Assembly: GCA_963932465.1 (NCBI GenBank)
Contig: OZ010793.1
Span: 259,405,696 to 259,469,695, forward strand
Direction: 5' to 3'
DNA from: Maratus speciosus
Taxonomy: Eukaryota; Arthropoda; Arachnida; Araneae; Salticidae
DNA: 64,000 nt
Below, piece by piece: positions 1 to 11,460 of the stretch (position 1 is its first letter; each line of letters begins with the position of its first letter). The notes beneath the pieces are model-generated. The model was not told where the DNA came from, searched no databases, and worked only from the letters and a program-made list of their open reading frames with translations. Both the position numbers and the translations under genes were made by a program.

Positions 1-448
1 TTGAAATTTTCTCTACTGCAATTTTTAATCTTCTGACCATCGTACATTTACAATTTTTAGAACTTGATATTGGGAAAAAATCTACTTTCAAATGCATTTT
101 GTTTAAAAACTATCTTAATTGACTGATTTATTATGTTTTTAAAAATAGTTTTCAAACAAGGAAATAATTTAAAGAATAATATTAAAAAAACACAAATTTA
201 ACGTATTTGTAATCGAACAATTTAAAATTTTAGACAGCAAAATAGGAAAAAAAAAACCTTTCAAATGGATTTGTTTGCAAAATGCGTCTCAGCTTACTGA
301 TTGTCTATGATTTTAAAAACAATTTTCAAGCATGAAATATTTTTAAATTTATCTCTATCGCGTGGAGCTCGATTACGAAAAATTAATCCATTTGCCATAA
401 AACAACATAAATGTTAACACATATTGGACAGTTGCACCGTAAAATATA
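1..448. other. AT-rich sequence, no gene seen
   Basis: No coding stretch or RNA gene is visible. The motif of A-rich runs followed by a CTTTCAAATG-like phrase recurs near 4740, 12290 and 29280, so this is probably decayed repeat sequence. Confidence 0.5.
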
Positions 449-449
449 A

Positions 450-616
450 TAAATAAACACACAATTTTGCTAAATGGTGCACAAAATGCGAACTTTAATA
501 AACTAACATTTAAAATCGGAGACGGCTGTAGAAACAGCTCGAAACGTAGATTTTAAATGTTAGTTTATTAAAGTTCGTATTTTGTGCACCATTTAGCAAG
601 ATTGTGTGTTTATTTA
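450..616. repeat. Palindromic element, about 68-bp arms
   Basis: The left arm (450-517) and right arm (549-616) are near-perfect inverted complements around a spacer of about 31 bp. The outer tip reads TAAATAAACACACAATTTTG on the left and its complement on the right. A single-stranded copy would fold into a long hairpin. This is typical of a MITE or foldback remnant. No transposase is present and the family was not identified. Confidence 0.75.
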
Positions 617-657
617 CAACATAAAGAGTTAAAAATATCATTTTATTACGGCTAATA

Positions 658-2339
658 TCTCTCTATTCTAAAAAAAAAGTAACTTACGCTGTCACCGCCG
701 CCGCCGGTTTTGAATTTTTTGTAACCGGAGGTCTTTCTCCGTTAAGAGGCTACTTCAGTCAAATGAAAAGACCCGTTCGCTAATGTTAATCCTATGGAAG
801 AAATTTATAACGATATCTCGGTTGCATTTCAATATTTTTAAATGATTTTTTTTGCATTGGATAGCTGAGATCGATCTGTATGCAGGCCGTTTTTTACTTT
901 TTCGATTTTCATTACAGATTTTTTTTTATGAGGATGCTTTCAATTTCGAAACCGGTTCCGAAAATGAAAGCGTCCTCATTAAAAATATCTGTAAACAAAA
1001 TCGAAAAATTAAAAAACGGCCTTTGTACAGATCGATCTCAGCTATCCAATGCAAAAAAAAATCATTTAAAAATATTAAAATGCAACCGAGATATCGTTAT
1101 AAATTTCTTTCATAGGATTAGCATTAGCGAACGGGTCTTTTCATTTGACTGAAGTAGCCTCTTAATATTAAGAAAAATATTGCATACGAAAATATGAAAA
1201 TCGGCGGTATTATAGAGAAATGTTTGGTAAACACGCTGATGCAGACAGTTTTCAAATCGAAGAATTATTTAAGAGATATTTAATGCTACAGTTGCACAAA
1301 ATCGTTCCACTAAAAAAGTTTTATAGGAGCAAAAACTATACAACGGAATTTAATAATTTTTAGATCATTTTATACGTTGTAATTTACCGGTGTGCAGAAT
1401 GCATACTTTTTTTTAAATTTTACTCATTTTTTGAGGTTTTATTTCTATTTTAAATTCAAATTTTCAGCATTTCGAGAGATATTTTTTACTTATTTTAGAA
1501 AATTGTACTAATTTAACCTGTTGCCAACTGTATAAACAGCGCAAACAATAATGTTTGCTTCAAATTAAAAATTTATTTACACGTGACTATTATAAACAGA
1601 AAAAAAAACTTTCAAATTAGAATTAAATAATTACGTATAAAAAGCAGGAACTTTTTGAAAATTACTTCATAAGAACTATATTTACACGTGAATTTTAACA
1701 GAGAAAGGATATTGTAAAATAATAAATTCATTAACATGCGTTAGAAGTCTTAAATAGGAGAAATTACGTCACATTTACATCACATTACAAAAGTATGATG
1801 GTAAATATAGTAAAATGAACAAAAAATAATATTGCAAAAGTTTAAATTTAAAAATTGCGCGAGACATTTATTTGATATTTCGAGATGATATTTTCAACTA
1901 TTTTTGTTGGGACAGTGCAAATAATATTTCATTTCTAACAAAAGCATTTTCACGTGAATATTAAAAAGAGAAAGAAAAGTTTGGTGAAAATTACGTCAGA
2001 AAGAACTTTCTTTTCGCTTTGTTAAAAAATACCGGGAGACGAAGACTCTGTTTAACTTTATTTTATATTAGCTTATTTTGAAATGTTTAACTGATTTTAT
2101 GTAATCAAAGACGAAAACAGTAATTGTATCTTTTAAGAGAAGCTGATTTTTCCTTAAAATTCCCCAATCAAAGAGAAATGAATAGAAACCCGTTTATTGG
2201 GAGATCGCCACGGTTTTTTAAATTATAATTCAATCTTTCAAAATTTTTTTAAAACCGATCAAATTAGCGTGCTTTTAGAAAATGCTGTGTCTGAACGGGG
2301 GGTTGGCGAGCATACCTCGTAGGGGGCCAAACCCCCTAG
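658..2339 (+). mobile_element. Non-autonomous Helitron (copy A)
   Basis: The 5' end is TCTCTCTATTCTAAAA after an A. The 3' end is CCCCCTAG before a T, preceded by a GC-rich stem (AGGGGG/CCCCCT). A TC start, a CTRR end with an upstream hairpin, and A/T insertion without target duplication are Helitron hallmarks. A second copy with the same start and a CTGG end lies at 18122-19464, and the interiors match (compare about 1170-1330 with 18235-18400). No Rep/helicase ORF is present, so it depends on an autonomous relative. A TTAA element is inserted at 746-1161. Confidence 0.75.
746..1161. mobile_element. Palindromic TTAA-flanked MITE inside Helitron A
   Basis: The element is 416 bp and almost wholly palindromic, starting GAGGCTACTTCAGTCAAATG and ending in the complement. 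It is flanked by TTAA at 742-745 and 1162-1165. The TTAA duplication points to piggyBac-type mobilisation. The paralogous Helitron at 18122 lacks this insert, which supports insertion after Helitron amplification. Open frames here only mirror the two arms and are not genes. A diverged half copy lies near 22084-22270. Confidence 0.85.
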
Positions 2340-2342
2340 TTC

Positions 2343-2345
<3 letters not shown>

Positions 2346-2374
<29 letters not shown>
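2346..2374. repeat. Poly(A) tract, 29 bp
   Basis: A homopolymer A run sits directly against a terminus starting CAGTGGCACTCC. A similar run precedes the same terminus at 53124-53150. Confidence 0.9.
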
Positions 2375-2376
<2 letters not shown>

Positions 2377-3360
2377 AGTGGCACTCCGGGAGTGTCAATA
2401 GAAGTGAAAACTTCAGCAATTACGTGTGTGTTTTTTTAATCGCCAGGAAATGTTTTATTGTGCAAAATCAAAAAACCGAGAATTTGGCACAGATGTGATA
2501 TACGAACCAGGTTTGGCGCGATTTTTTAACGTCAATTTGGCGAAAGCCCGTTTTCCAATACCAGTTACAATATATATTTTTAAATTATTTTCTATTGTTT
2601 TAAAAAGTAAACAACAATAAATAAACGATAATTTCATTAATAACTATAGAACAAAACAATTGTACAATTAAAAAAAAAAAAATAAAAGTAAATGAACAAT
2701 TTATTAATAAATAAGCAACAGCAGCCGGGTTACCTTGTAAAATAAAGTAACGCCATTTTGGTGTCAATTAGGTACCCAAGTGCGTATCTGACATCTGTGC
2801 CCCGTATTTTATCTTCCGTAATCGAAATTCCCGCCAATACTGTTGGTCATTGACCAGACCATCAACACGATAAAATACAACGTTATCGGTTTTTTGTTAC
2901 ACGAATACGGTATAATTCATTTTAACTGACGGAAAACAAAATAATAATTTGTTTTACCAAATGTTGTTTTGGTGAATTTAAATATTTCTGCAAGTATGTT
3001 AACATTTCTTGATAAATAATTGCGCTTATGCTTTTGCTATATTTAAAACCACTACCATATTATTAGAAATATCGCTATAGTTTGATGCTCTGACATACAC
3101 CATAACGCAAAAATAACACGAATTTTAAAAACAAGAGAGTTTTTCTGCTAAACTTACCTAATATTTGATCGAATAGTTCACTTTTCCGCCAACTATTGAC
3201 ATAAATAACAACTGTTGAATAAAGATAATTTTATTTTGCTAGAGCAAGGTAGTTTTATTTTAGCAAGAGTCACGAGACTTGGCTAATTTTTACATGAGAT
3301 GTTTTTGATAAGATTTCCTTTTTCTAACTTTTGTACGTGTATTTCGGGAACCAATAGCGC

Positions 3361-3389
3361 ACAGGCAAGCATGCGGCGCGCTTGCCTGT
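3361..3389. repeat. Short perfect hairpin
   Basis: ACAGGCAAGC and GCTTGCCTGT form a 10-bp stem around a 9-nt GC-rich loop. It lies within foldback-related repeat sequence. A structural role is possible but not shown. Confidence 0.7.
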
Positions 3390-3650
3390 AAATTCTTGAT
3401 ATTGATTAAGCAATCAATAACAATTAATTGCCCGACCTCCTCATACCGAACTATGCACAATACATGTACATACTTATATACAGAAGTGTCGGTTACAATA
3501 ACAGTATCACGAGTTCAATGGTTTTTCCCATCTCAAAAAATGCCAAACGCGCCCAAAGAAACTTTCACTTCAATAATGAAAGTATCAAGTATTTGTCTTT
3601 AACAATAAACACAACAGCGTACTGCAACGAAAATGTAAATTTTGTGTGTG

Positions 3651-3866
3651 TTCCTGTGTGAACGCCGGGAGAAAAAGTGAGTTTTATCTTTGTTCTTCTT
3701 TTGCGGATTGAGCTGAAGAGGGAAAAGTTCCTGTCATTCACCGCTTGGCACGCTAGGGTCTATGTACCAAAATGCTAGCATGTCAGTTACGTAACAGTGT
3801 CTCCAAATCAGTGGTTTTTCCCCATCTCAAAAAAAGCTCAACGCGCCTAAAGAAGTTTTCACTTCA
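3651..3866 (+). repeat. Repeat shared with foldback core (inverted copy at 53979-54190)
   Basis: The phrases CGCTTGGCACGCTAG, CTCCAAATCAGTGG and CAACGCGCCTAAAGAAG occur here. They recur in the foldback element, in its left arm near 53590-53710 and, inverted, near 53979-54092 and 54214-54329. The preceding stretch (3651-3740) matches 54093-54190 in reverse. A weaker relative lies at 3505-3580. Confidence 0.75.
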
Positions 3867-4174
3867 ATAAATAAAACTCCCTCTGTGAATAAATAAATAA
3901 AATAATATAAATATAACACAAATTTAACAGACCATATAATTAAACTACGCGCTTAAAGCTGTGAAATTATCAGAATATAAAAGGATGCCCTAAGTAGCAA
4001 AATCTTGGGTTAATTAAGCATGAGGCTAATACGTAAATATCACTTTTAATAAATTTCAAAATTTTATTTGATTTCATAATTCATATTTTTCATATAAAAA
4101 TGATTTTTTATTGTTAGTGAGCAATCTAAAAAATATATTGCAAGTAAAAAAAAATATGTATATATTAGTTTTCA

Positions 4175-4236
4175 ATTTAAAAAAAATGTTTTCACCTATA
4201 TTCTGTAACACGGGAACCCCGGGCACGATCCCCTAG
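4175..4236 (+). mobile_element. Helitron-like 3' terminus
   Basis: The sequence ends CCCCTAG before a T, preceded by a CGGG/CCCG stem. This matches a Helitron 3' tail. No matching TC-type 5' end was recognised, so the extent is unknown. Confidence 0.45.
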
Positions 4237-4509
4237 TATTTTTAAAAATCCATCGGGTGGAAATTTTGGAAATGACAACAGATATAGGGAGAAAATATTT
4301 CTTAGCATTTTAAAAATATAACAAGACTATATATATATATATATGTTACGGCAACTTTGCGAATTGGCCGACTTCTTTTTAAATTGATTGGACATATTCG
4401 GAAATTAGCCGGCCAGTTCGCGAAATCTCTAGAGGCCGCTGACCAATTCGCGAAATTAATGGAAATAATTAGGATTATTATATGTTATTGTATTAAATTA
4501 TTGACCATT

Positions 4510-5112
4510 TGGAAAAATGGTTATTGTCCTCGGTCAGGGCAGAAAATCAAAAACATATCTGAAGCGTTTTATTAGTTGAATCCACATTTTATTCGTTTTC
4601 TGATTGGTCTATACAGTAAGCTGTATTTTCCCCTTACTTTCAACAGAGATGGATACTTCTGTTGCCATTATGACAAAAAAGTAATAAAAACTACAAAAAA
4701 AATTTAATAACTCAGAAACAAATTGAGATACAGCTTTCAAACAAATTGCAATTAAAAATGCATTTTTTTCTCTATACGACGATATAAAAAGTAATATTGT
4801 GGGATGTTTAGAAGTTTAAAAATGAAATTTCATTTAAAATTGGTCTAGGAATATTAATGTTTAATCCATGGCGTACGTAATGTATGACCAGCTCCGTAGA
4901 AGCTTAAAAATTTACAGTACCGAAAATTGTAAAACTGAAATTTCTTTTAAAATTTGTTCATGATGGGTCCATGAATGTTAATGTTTAATCCATGGCGTAC
5001 GTAATTTATGATCAACTCCGTACGATTTTTTATGTCTTAAATTTTAGTCTTTGAAAAATCATTTTCTAAATGGTCGTTGTAATTTGTTAAATTGCTTTTT
5101 TTATTATTATTA
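4510..5112 (-). repeat. Helitron-interior repeat, inverted relative of 28947-29422
   Basis: Read on the minus strand, this stretch follows 28947-29422 closely. The shared phrases include CATGGATTAAACATTA, AACATCCCACAATATTAC and ACCAATCAGAAAACGAAT. The other copy lies inside a Helitron (27956-29497), so this is probably a fragment of the same family. It carries an internal duplication of about 125 bp around the GTACGTAA phrases at 4872 and 4996. Confidence 0.75.
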
Positions 5113-5697
5113 GTATTATTGTATGCCAAAGAACGCACACTGCTGAATGTTATTATGCAACCTAAACAAATTAGTCAAAGAAACATCTGACAGCTGGCAA
5201 GAATAGCACTCAAACACCGCAAAAAAAATTGGAAAAAAGGAAAACAAAATCAGGAACTTTGCAGACTGGATCAAACTGTGATATTTTAAGAAAAGCATGA
5301 CGAATGTTCAAAGCAAATATTTACTCTGTTAGCCAACAGCTTTGCAAATACTGTACATAAGATGTGAAGCTTACAAAATCATCGATGATGAATAACACTT
5401 TTTGATAAATTAGGAGATTTGTACAATGTAAACGAATGTAGAATTTTATAAGCTTTATTATAATTTCTTTTATTTTATTGTTCCTGAGGGGAACGGTAGA
5501 ATTGAAAAATAATTTTTCGTTTTCTATGTTATTCCAAAAATAAATTCTTTAGAAAAACACTCTGTTCTACGAATTTAATAAATATGTAATACAAATTTCC
5601 ATTCATTGATAATTAAAAAATTTTTAAAGCTATTAATTAGTTATTTTTAAAAAAATCTTTTAAATGCTCCATGCCCCCAGTTTTCAAAATATTTTAA

Positions 5698-5733
<36 letters not shown>

Positions 5734-5796
5734 TTACTTAACAAGACTTTATTTAAAATATGTTCATCTATTTTTTAATCCAACAAACAGTTAAAC

Positions 5797-5828
<32 letters not shown>

Positions 5829-6849
5829 GCACGGAACTGAATTTTCATTAAAAAATAATCTCATTATAGCCTACTCCATATTTGCTAATATATGCTTCAT
5901 AGGCACCGTCATATATCACTGCTGATGCATCGATGATCTGTAGAAAACTAGCGAGATGTTTCGCTGCAGTTATTTGAAAGGATGCTGTATTAACTTACTG
6001 GCTGTAAGCTGGAATTTGAGGACATAGCCGCTAAAGAATTAGCAACCAAGGTCTCATAAGCAAGGTAAAAAAAAGGCTCAGAGTCAAAAATTCACGAGAT
6101 ATCATTACCAAAAGAATAACCAGAACAACATCTTCATTTCGGAAGACAAGATCTTCTCTCAGATGTAAGACTTTTCCGTAATCATAACTGTTTCCATGGT
6201 AATTTAATTTGGTATCTTCAGTTAAGAAATTTTAGCATAAAAATAAATAGATTAAGATCCTCCACAACCATAAAACAAGCTTCTAACAATGTAGCGGCAA
6301 AAAGATTCTACGACAATTTTATGTCGCGCAGTTTTTAATGCAGGGAGAAACACGGGCCCTGAACATTGGTCGCGATGTAAGATTCGAAGATTCTAAAAAA
6401 TCGCATTGAGCCGAGAGTTCTAAGCCAATCGGAGAGTGCGCCGGAGCTATTTACTGCCGTATGGAGAAAATTGATGCTATATGAACTTGCTTTAGACGCG
6501 GAAAGTTTTCCCAAGCCTCCCTATTAGAATTAAAAATAGGCTTACAGCTGAAATAGAACATTACAAAATGGAACGGGAATTTTAAGAATTGGAAAAAAAA
6601 ATGTTATTAGACGAACAAACAATTGGAATGTGTATATTGAATATATTTGTATATTGAAAGTATTTTAAGGTGAAAATAGTACATTAAATGGAGAAAAATT
6701 TAGAAAATTAAAATATGTTATGTATATATATGGGATGGGTTAATAACGAAATAAATTGGCGATAAAATTTAAAATATTTCAATTGACTACACTGGATTAA
6801 TTGAGCGATTATAAACATTTAATTAAACACAGTAAATGCAGAAATAAAC
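5113..6849. other. No gene recognised; homopolymer runs
   Basis: A T-run (5701-5732) and an A-run (about 5797-5824) are present. The stretch 5880-6540 is less AT-rich and looks like decayed coding or repeat sequence, but every frame is broken and no family was recognised. Confidence 0.4.
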
Positions 6850-7080
6850 AGTAGGTCGTTGGATAGTTGGTTAACACGATTCAATATGTCCATATGCCGA
6901 CTTCACGATAATAACATTACGGAGAAGTACTTATACTTTTCTCAACCGAATACTATTCTAATCATGACATCATTCACTATTCACTGTCATACCGGCTCGT
7001 ACCTTTTTACCCCCAACGAGTTCCGAAGATGCACTTTTTCTCTATTCGATCCTCTTATAAATTGGTGACCTCGACATCAG
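6850..7080 (+). mobile_element. Possible LTR 3' end with primer-binding-like site
   Basis: A moderately GC stretch ends CTCTTATAAATTGGTGACC and continues CTCGACATCAG. A TTGGTGACC phrase just after an LTR is a common layout of arthropod LTR retroelements, where it pairs with a tRNA primer. No second LTR or gag was found on this strand, so the call is weak. Confidence 0.3.
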
Positions 7081-7230
7081 ACATCTTATTGAATTTAGGC
7101 ATTACAATATATCTGAAAAGAAAAACAGAGAAAAAGAAAGAAACAAACAAGAGTCAGTTTACTTAGACATTGAGCAGAGTCTATTAGCCTACTTCAATGT
7201 TATTAGATATTAACTATTCTACATTGTTAC

Positions 7231-7904
7231 TAAGGATCGATCGAAACCGAAACAGAAACAGAATTTCGGTAATCTTCCTATTTTCGGCCGAAAACGAAAA
7301 CGAAAACAAAAATGTTCACAAAAACATTAATACATACATAAATATATATAATTATTAATTAATTATACGTGTGGCCCAAGTTCTGACCAAAACTTTTTAT
7401 TTTCCTATAAAATATAATATAATTAATTCATCAACAACACAGAATGATTTTCTAACTATACGAATTTCATCTGATTTTTATGAAGTATCATCTCTTATAC
7501 TAGAACGTTTTCAAAGAGCATTCGAAACACTTCTGCGGTTTCAAACTAAAAATTTTCTATTACTGTTAGATCTGCAGCTTATAATGATCACGTGAAAAGC
7601 ATATTCAAAATTGCGTCATACATGCGTTTCTTGCTTTATAATTTGCACTCACGTCTTGAATCAGTCATGACTGATGTTATAAGCAGTGAAGTTCATATCA
7701 ATAAATAAAGAGAGTCTCATTTGAACCGATACAGCTCAAATCAATGAGTTATGTTAAAAATTTTCAAAGGAAGGAACGATATTTTTGGTATACAGATAGT
7801 TTCGGTCGAGTTTCAGTCTGGTCGAATTTTTGGCAGCATTTTTTCGGCGAAACTTGATTTTGTGCCGAAAACGAAAACGAAAACGAATTTTCGGTCGATC
7901 TCTA
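7231..7904. mobile_element. Non-autonomous hAT element (copy 1)
   Basis: The terminal inverted repeats read TAAGGATCGATCGAAA and, on the other strand, TAGAGATCGACCGAAA. Both ends are flanked by a perfect 8-bp duplication ATTGTTAC (7223-7230 and 7905-7912), which is diagnostic of hAT-type insertion. Subterminal regions are rich in CGAAAACGAAAAC repeats. There is no transposase ORF. The second copy (57275-58011) is in the opposite orientation. Confidence 0.9.
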
Positions 7905-7929
7905 ATTGTTACTCATATGTTTAAAAAAA

Positions 7930-8202
7930 TTATACTTCCTCTATGAAAAGAATCATGCTCATGTCTGACTTCTCTATTCCCATAAGCATTGAAAGTAAGA
8001 GAAATATTACCACGTTTAGCTCTACCTTCGTACCTATCCTCTCTTCTGTCAAATACAGCTTCTTGCTTTCATAATCACCAGATTTACCTGCAGGATTTAA
8101 CGAATTATCATGTCGTCCACGCTTTCTATCATACCAGAAGTACAGACCTTTACGAGGATCATTAAAATTTCGTTTATTGCTTGACCTATCTTCTAATGCC
8201 AT
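7930..8202 (-). pseudogene. Possible gypsy gag fragment with degenerate zinc knuckle
   Basis: The 90-codon frame contains DPRKGLYFWYDRKRGRHD, which resembles a CCHC knuckle (C-x2-C-x4-H-x4-C) in which the cysteines have been lost. It lies beyond the SINE at 8219-8552 and on the same strand as gypsy gag/protease debris upstream. Its order after the protease suggests a separate gag fragment rather than the same element. The assignment is tentative. Confidence 0.35.
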
Positions 8203-8215
8203 TTGATCTCATGTA

Positions 8216-8218
<3 letters not shown>

Positions 8219-8259
<41 letters not shown>

Positions 8260-8552
8260 ACATTTGAAGTCGACCGAAGTGGGGTTTGTTTGGGGTCTAT
8301 AGCTACAATGACTGTCGCCTCGAATGATCCTTTTTTTTTATATACACAGAGATAATTACACAAACCAGACTTAACAATTTCGTCAACATACAAGGACGAG
8401 ATAGCACAAGGAAATTTACAACATCAGAGAATTACAGCCGGGAGCTCCACAAAGAGTGTGCAGCGAAGGCAGCGGGAGTCGAACCCAGAAACCTCCAACG
8501 CTCTCAAGCGATTAGCGGCGTGGTGCCTTAACCACTTGGCCACGGAGGCCCC
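8219..8552 (-). mobile_element. SINE with tRNA-Ser-like head
   Basis: On the minus strand the head starts GGCCTCCGTGGCCAAGTGG. It contains a pol III A box (TGGCCAAGTGG, 8532-8542) and B box (GGTTCGACTCC, 8475-8485). The anticodon-loop region (CCGCTAAT) resembles tRNA-Ser(GCT). A unique body of about 180 bp follows, then a 40-bp A tail (T-run 8219-8258 on the plus strand). Internal promoter, body and A tail define a retroposed SINE, mobilised by a LINE partner. No clear target duplication was found. A functional tRNA is unlikely because the stems do not pair well. Confidence 0.8.
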
Positions 8553-8559
8553 TCTCTTT

Positions 8560-9577
8560 TACACAATTCATCTTTTCCTCTTACAAATATTTTCCCTTTT
8601 ATGCCCTTTCCTTCCAGGATTATCTTTTTCTTTATGACTTTAGCATTTGATCTTTGGTCTCGTGAATTATTTGTTTTCAATACTTCTTTTTATTACTGCA
8701 ATTCGCAATGCAATTTAATTTTTTAATTGAATTTTCTACAATTTTTATGTAACTTACTTGAATATTATTGCCATTACCGACAGTGTGAATTCAATCTTCT
8801 TTTATCGCTAAACCTTGCTTGTTAACCACATCAGTTCCTAATACTATAATGTGACAGATTGCAAAACATGAATACTTGTAGGAATAAGAAAACCATCAAC
8901 ACATAATTCATACGAAAACTATCTTACAGGTACACAGTTTCTTTACCAACGCTAGATAATGTGACATTATCAAAAGACAATTTTTGCGACCCAATATCTA
9001 CATAACATTGATACTCATTAGGCTTAAATCACTTCCTGTATCGAATGGAAGTTTTACTTCATCGCCTTTAATCTCCACTATTTTTTCTATTTTGTTGAAG
9101 TTAGACGTATTTTTTGGACGAAGGTGTATTAAAGTTAACTTCTTTCCGTGAATAAGAATGGGAATATTGACAATTGTAATTTCGATAATTTAGACCAAAC
9201 TCATTTTGTTGGCAATTGGATGGAACTTCAGTCATTGCGTTGTATTCATTTGTTTGTTTCATTTTCAAGTTGTCATGGTATTGAGGGTGAAAAAAAGGTT
9301 TCGAATTTTTAGGTTTATCTATCTCGGTCTTTTTATTTTCAAAACTACATCCTTTTAAAATTGCATCTTTCAGCTTCATAATCATCTAACTTGTTTACTG
9401 ATACATCAATACTTTTAACTTTAGGAAGATCATCAATAAAGTATTCTTGCTTCCTAGAAACAAGTTCTGTTTAATTAGATCAGTTGTTATTAGCTCTTTT
9501 AACACATCAAAATCTGATATTTCAAAAATTTTAACCCATTTTTTAATTAATTTTTTTAGCACAAAAGCAAAATCGCT
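8560..9577 (-). pseudogene. Ty3/gypsy gag C-terminus and protease remnant
   Basis: Reading on the minus strand from 9577, a gag-like stretch (DFDVLKELITTDLIKQ) leads to a degenerate CCHC knuckle in the 95-codon frame at 9385-9101 (NCQQNEFGLNYRNYNC). An aspartic-protease-like segment follows, with FDTGSDLSLMS near 9035 and a VLGTDVV-like motif near 8840. These are hallmarks of LTR-retrotransposon gag and protease. Frameshifts and stops show it is dead. It continues upstream across the piggyBac-like insertion to 11633-12060. Confidence 0.7.
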
Positions 9578-9983
9578 TTAAGGGGACCGGGTAAGCTCTA
9601 TCTGGGCCATGTTAAAATACACCAACTTTATGTACTTTTTTCTCAGAAATGGTGAAAGATAGAGGTCTAGATTTTTTAGAGTAGTTTGAATAACATGCTT
9701 TGCGTATTTTAACATACTATTTTCTTTCTAAGTGAAACTGAAAATTAATTATTAATTATTTATCAAAAGACATTTTTATATTAGCATTTTTGGTGAGATT
9801 TCACTGCCTAAAATAAATAATTCTCAACAAATCATTAAATCCCTGTGTTAAAGTATGCACTATAACATAAGTATTTAGAAAAATCTGAGTTCTTAAGTTG
9901 AATAGATATTGAAAAAAAAAAAGAACATTAACATGAAAAATCGAAGTTTTGAGAAAAAGTCAATTAAAGCTGTTAAGAAGTGT

Positions 9984-10160
9984 TGCCAGTGGACTACTTT
10001 TATTAAATTCTGATTTCTTGATCGGCACCACTTTTTTGAAATAGTAAAATTCGCCTTATTTAATAACATATTAATTAAGGCGAAAAAAATGGGAATTTTA
10101 CCACTTCAGAAAAGTGGTGCCAATCAAGAAATCTGAATTTTAAAAAAGTAGCCCACTGCT
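9984..10160. repeat. Palindromic element within the piggyBac-like element
   Basis: Arms of about 80 bp are inverted complements: CCAGTGGACTACTTTTATT on the left and AAAAAGTAGCCCACTG on the right. The centre is AT-rich. This is probably a small MITE. No clear target duplication was identified. Confidence 0.7.
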
Positions 10161-10365
10161 GTGAAGTGCTCTTAGAATGAATGAAAAAATCTAACACTTT
10201 TTAACACTTTCCAACAAAGTTGAAAAGTGTTTATGACTTCGGTTTGTCTGTTCGTCTGTCCGCGCTCTAACTCCCGTAAATATACTCGGATTGCCCTGAA
10301 ATTTTTGGATGTTATTGACGTTTACCATAGCACGTTCCCTATTTCAAATGAAGTTTGTAGCACGT

Positions 10366-11460
10366 TTAGTTCATTTACAGGGACAGTCAAAAGTTTCCCG
10401 TTACATTACGGCCTATGAGAAGAAATCGTTTAAAATTTTTTTTAATGATGTTACACGCTTTGAAACATAAGAAAATTAATATGCATTTATGAAGTGCACT
10501 AAAATATGCATTCTGTAGAATATGCGGTGCAAAGAATAATTATTCATTTACAGGGCCACACAAAAGAATTCCGTTATATAATGATATAGGGATGGATGGA
10601 ATTGTTTGCGCGTATTTTAATAATGTTAAATTATTTCATGTATAATGAAATTGATATAGGTCGCTGAGGCTTACTATAACTTACTTCATGTATAAAACGA
10701 AGTGCATAGCATTTACAGGGACACACAAAAAATTTCAGATACTATATTACTATATCCTATCCGAAATACTACAGTAACTATGATTGCTGGAAATGCATTT
10801 TTAATTATGTTATGCGATTTTATGTTTCACTATATTTATGCATAGTCTATGGTGTGAATAAATGCTATAATTCATAAACAGGGCTGCACAAAATAATTCG
10901 TAATGGTTACTGGGTATGAGTGCAAATTGCTTAAAAGTGGTTTTTAAATGAGTTATGCTGAACTGCATTTAGTTTACTAAGAAACGTTTTTAGAATATAG
11001 ATAAAAGAATATACAGGGTCACGCAAAGAATTGGACACATGGCCGTCTATAAATGATAATTTCTGGAAATGTGATTTCAGTAGTTTTAAGAGTGTTTTAG
11101 TTTGAATTAAATTTTAGCTAAATAGTGGCGTGTAATAAAAGTACTAGGTTAACTACAGGGTTGTACAAAAGTATACAAGTATGTTTCCATCTATTAGTAT
11201 AAATTGCTGAAAGAGAAATTTCAACCTGTTATGCGGTTTCTTGCTAAACTAAATTTCCCCATTATATAGTAAATATATCAACCTACAGATCAAATATAGG
11301 GCTGTTCAAAAGGATTGGAATACATATTTGCTGTGGACGGTAACTGATGAAATCAGTTTTTCAAATGTTTTATGCGTTTTCTAAAATGTTTAGTTAGTTA
11401 TCTTATATATCTTATTTCCCTAAATAACAAGGTTTTGTTAAAGCATTCAGGAAGAGTTGG
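10366..11460. repeat. Degenerate tandem repeat, unit about 140-175 bp
   Basis: The anchor phrase TTTACAGGGACACACAAAA or close variants recurs near 10372, 10546, 10712, 10873, 11013, 11152, 11292 and 11429. The unit starts near 170 bp and shortens to about 140 bp. It ends just before the right terminus of the piggyBac-like element. Three inverted units of the same family lie at 39260-39640. Confidence 0.75.

Larger units (their letters stand above)
2376..3866 (+). mobile_element. Foldback-family arm, single-ended and diverged
   Basis: The first 90 bases or so match the terminal arm of the foldback element at 53151-54769. They include the tip CAGTGGCACTCCGGGAGTG and the GAAGTGAAAACTTC hairpin. 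The far end (3740-3866) matches the inner part of that element's arm, ending GAAGTTTTCACTTC. No opposite arm is found nearby, so this is a half element or a longer decayed version. The boundaries are inferred. Confidence 0.5.

Noticed and set aside
852..1152. Overlapping open frames in the 746-1161 palindrome
   Set aside because: They mirror one another across the hairpin arms and have no protein-like composition; the palindrome explains them.
8193..8393. 66-codon minus-strand frame with a lysine run
   Set aside because: It is translated from the SINE body and its A tail.
8471..8552. Functional tRNA-Ser gene
   Set aside because: A and B boxes are present, but the acceptor and anticodon stems do not pair well, and it continues into a SINE body and A tail.
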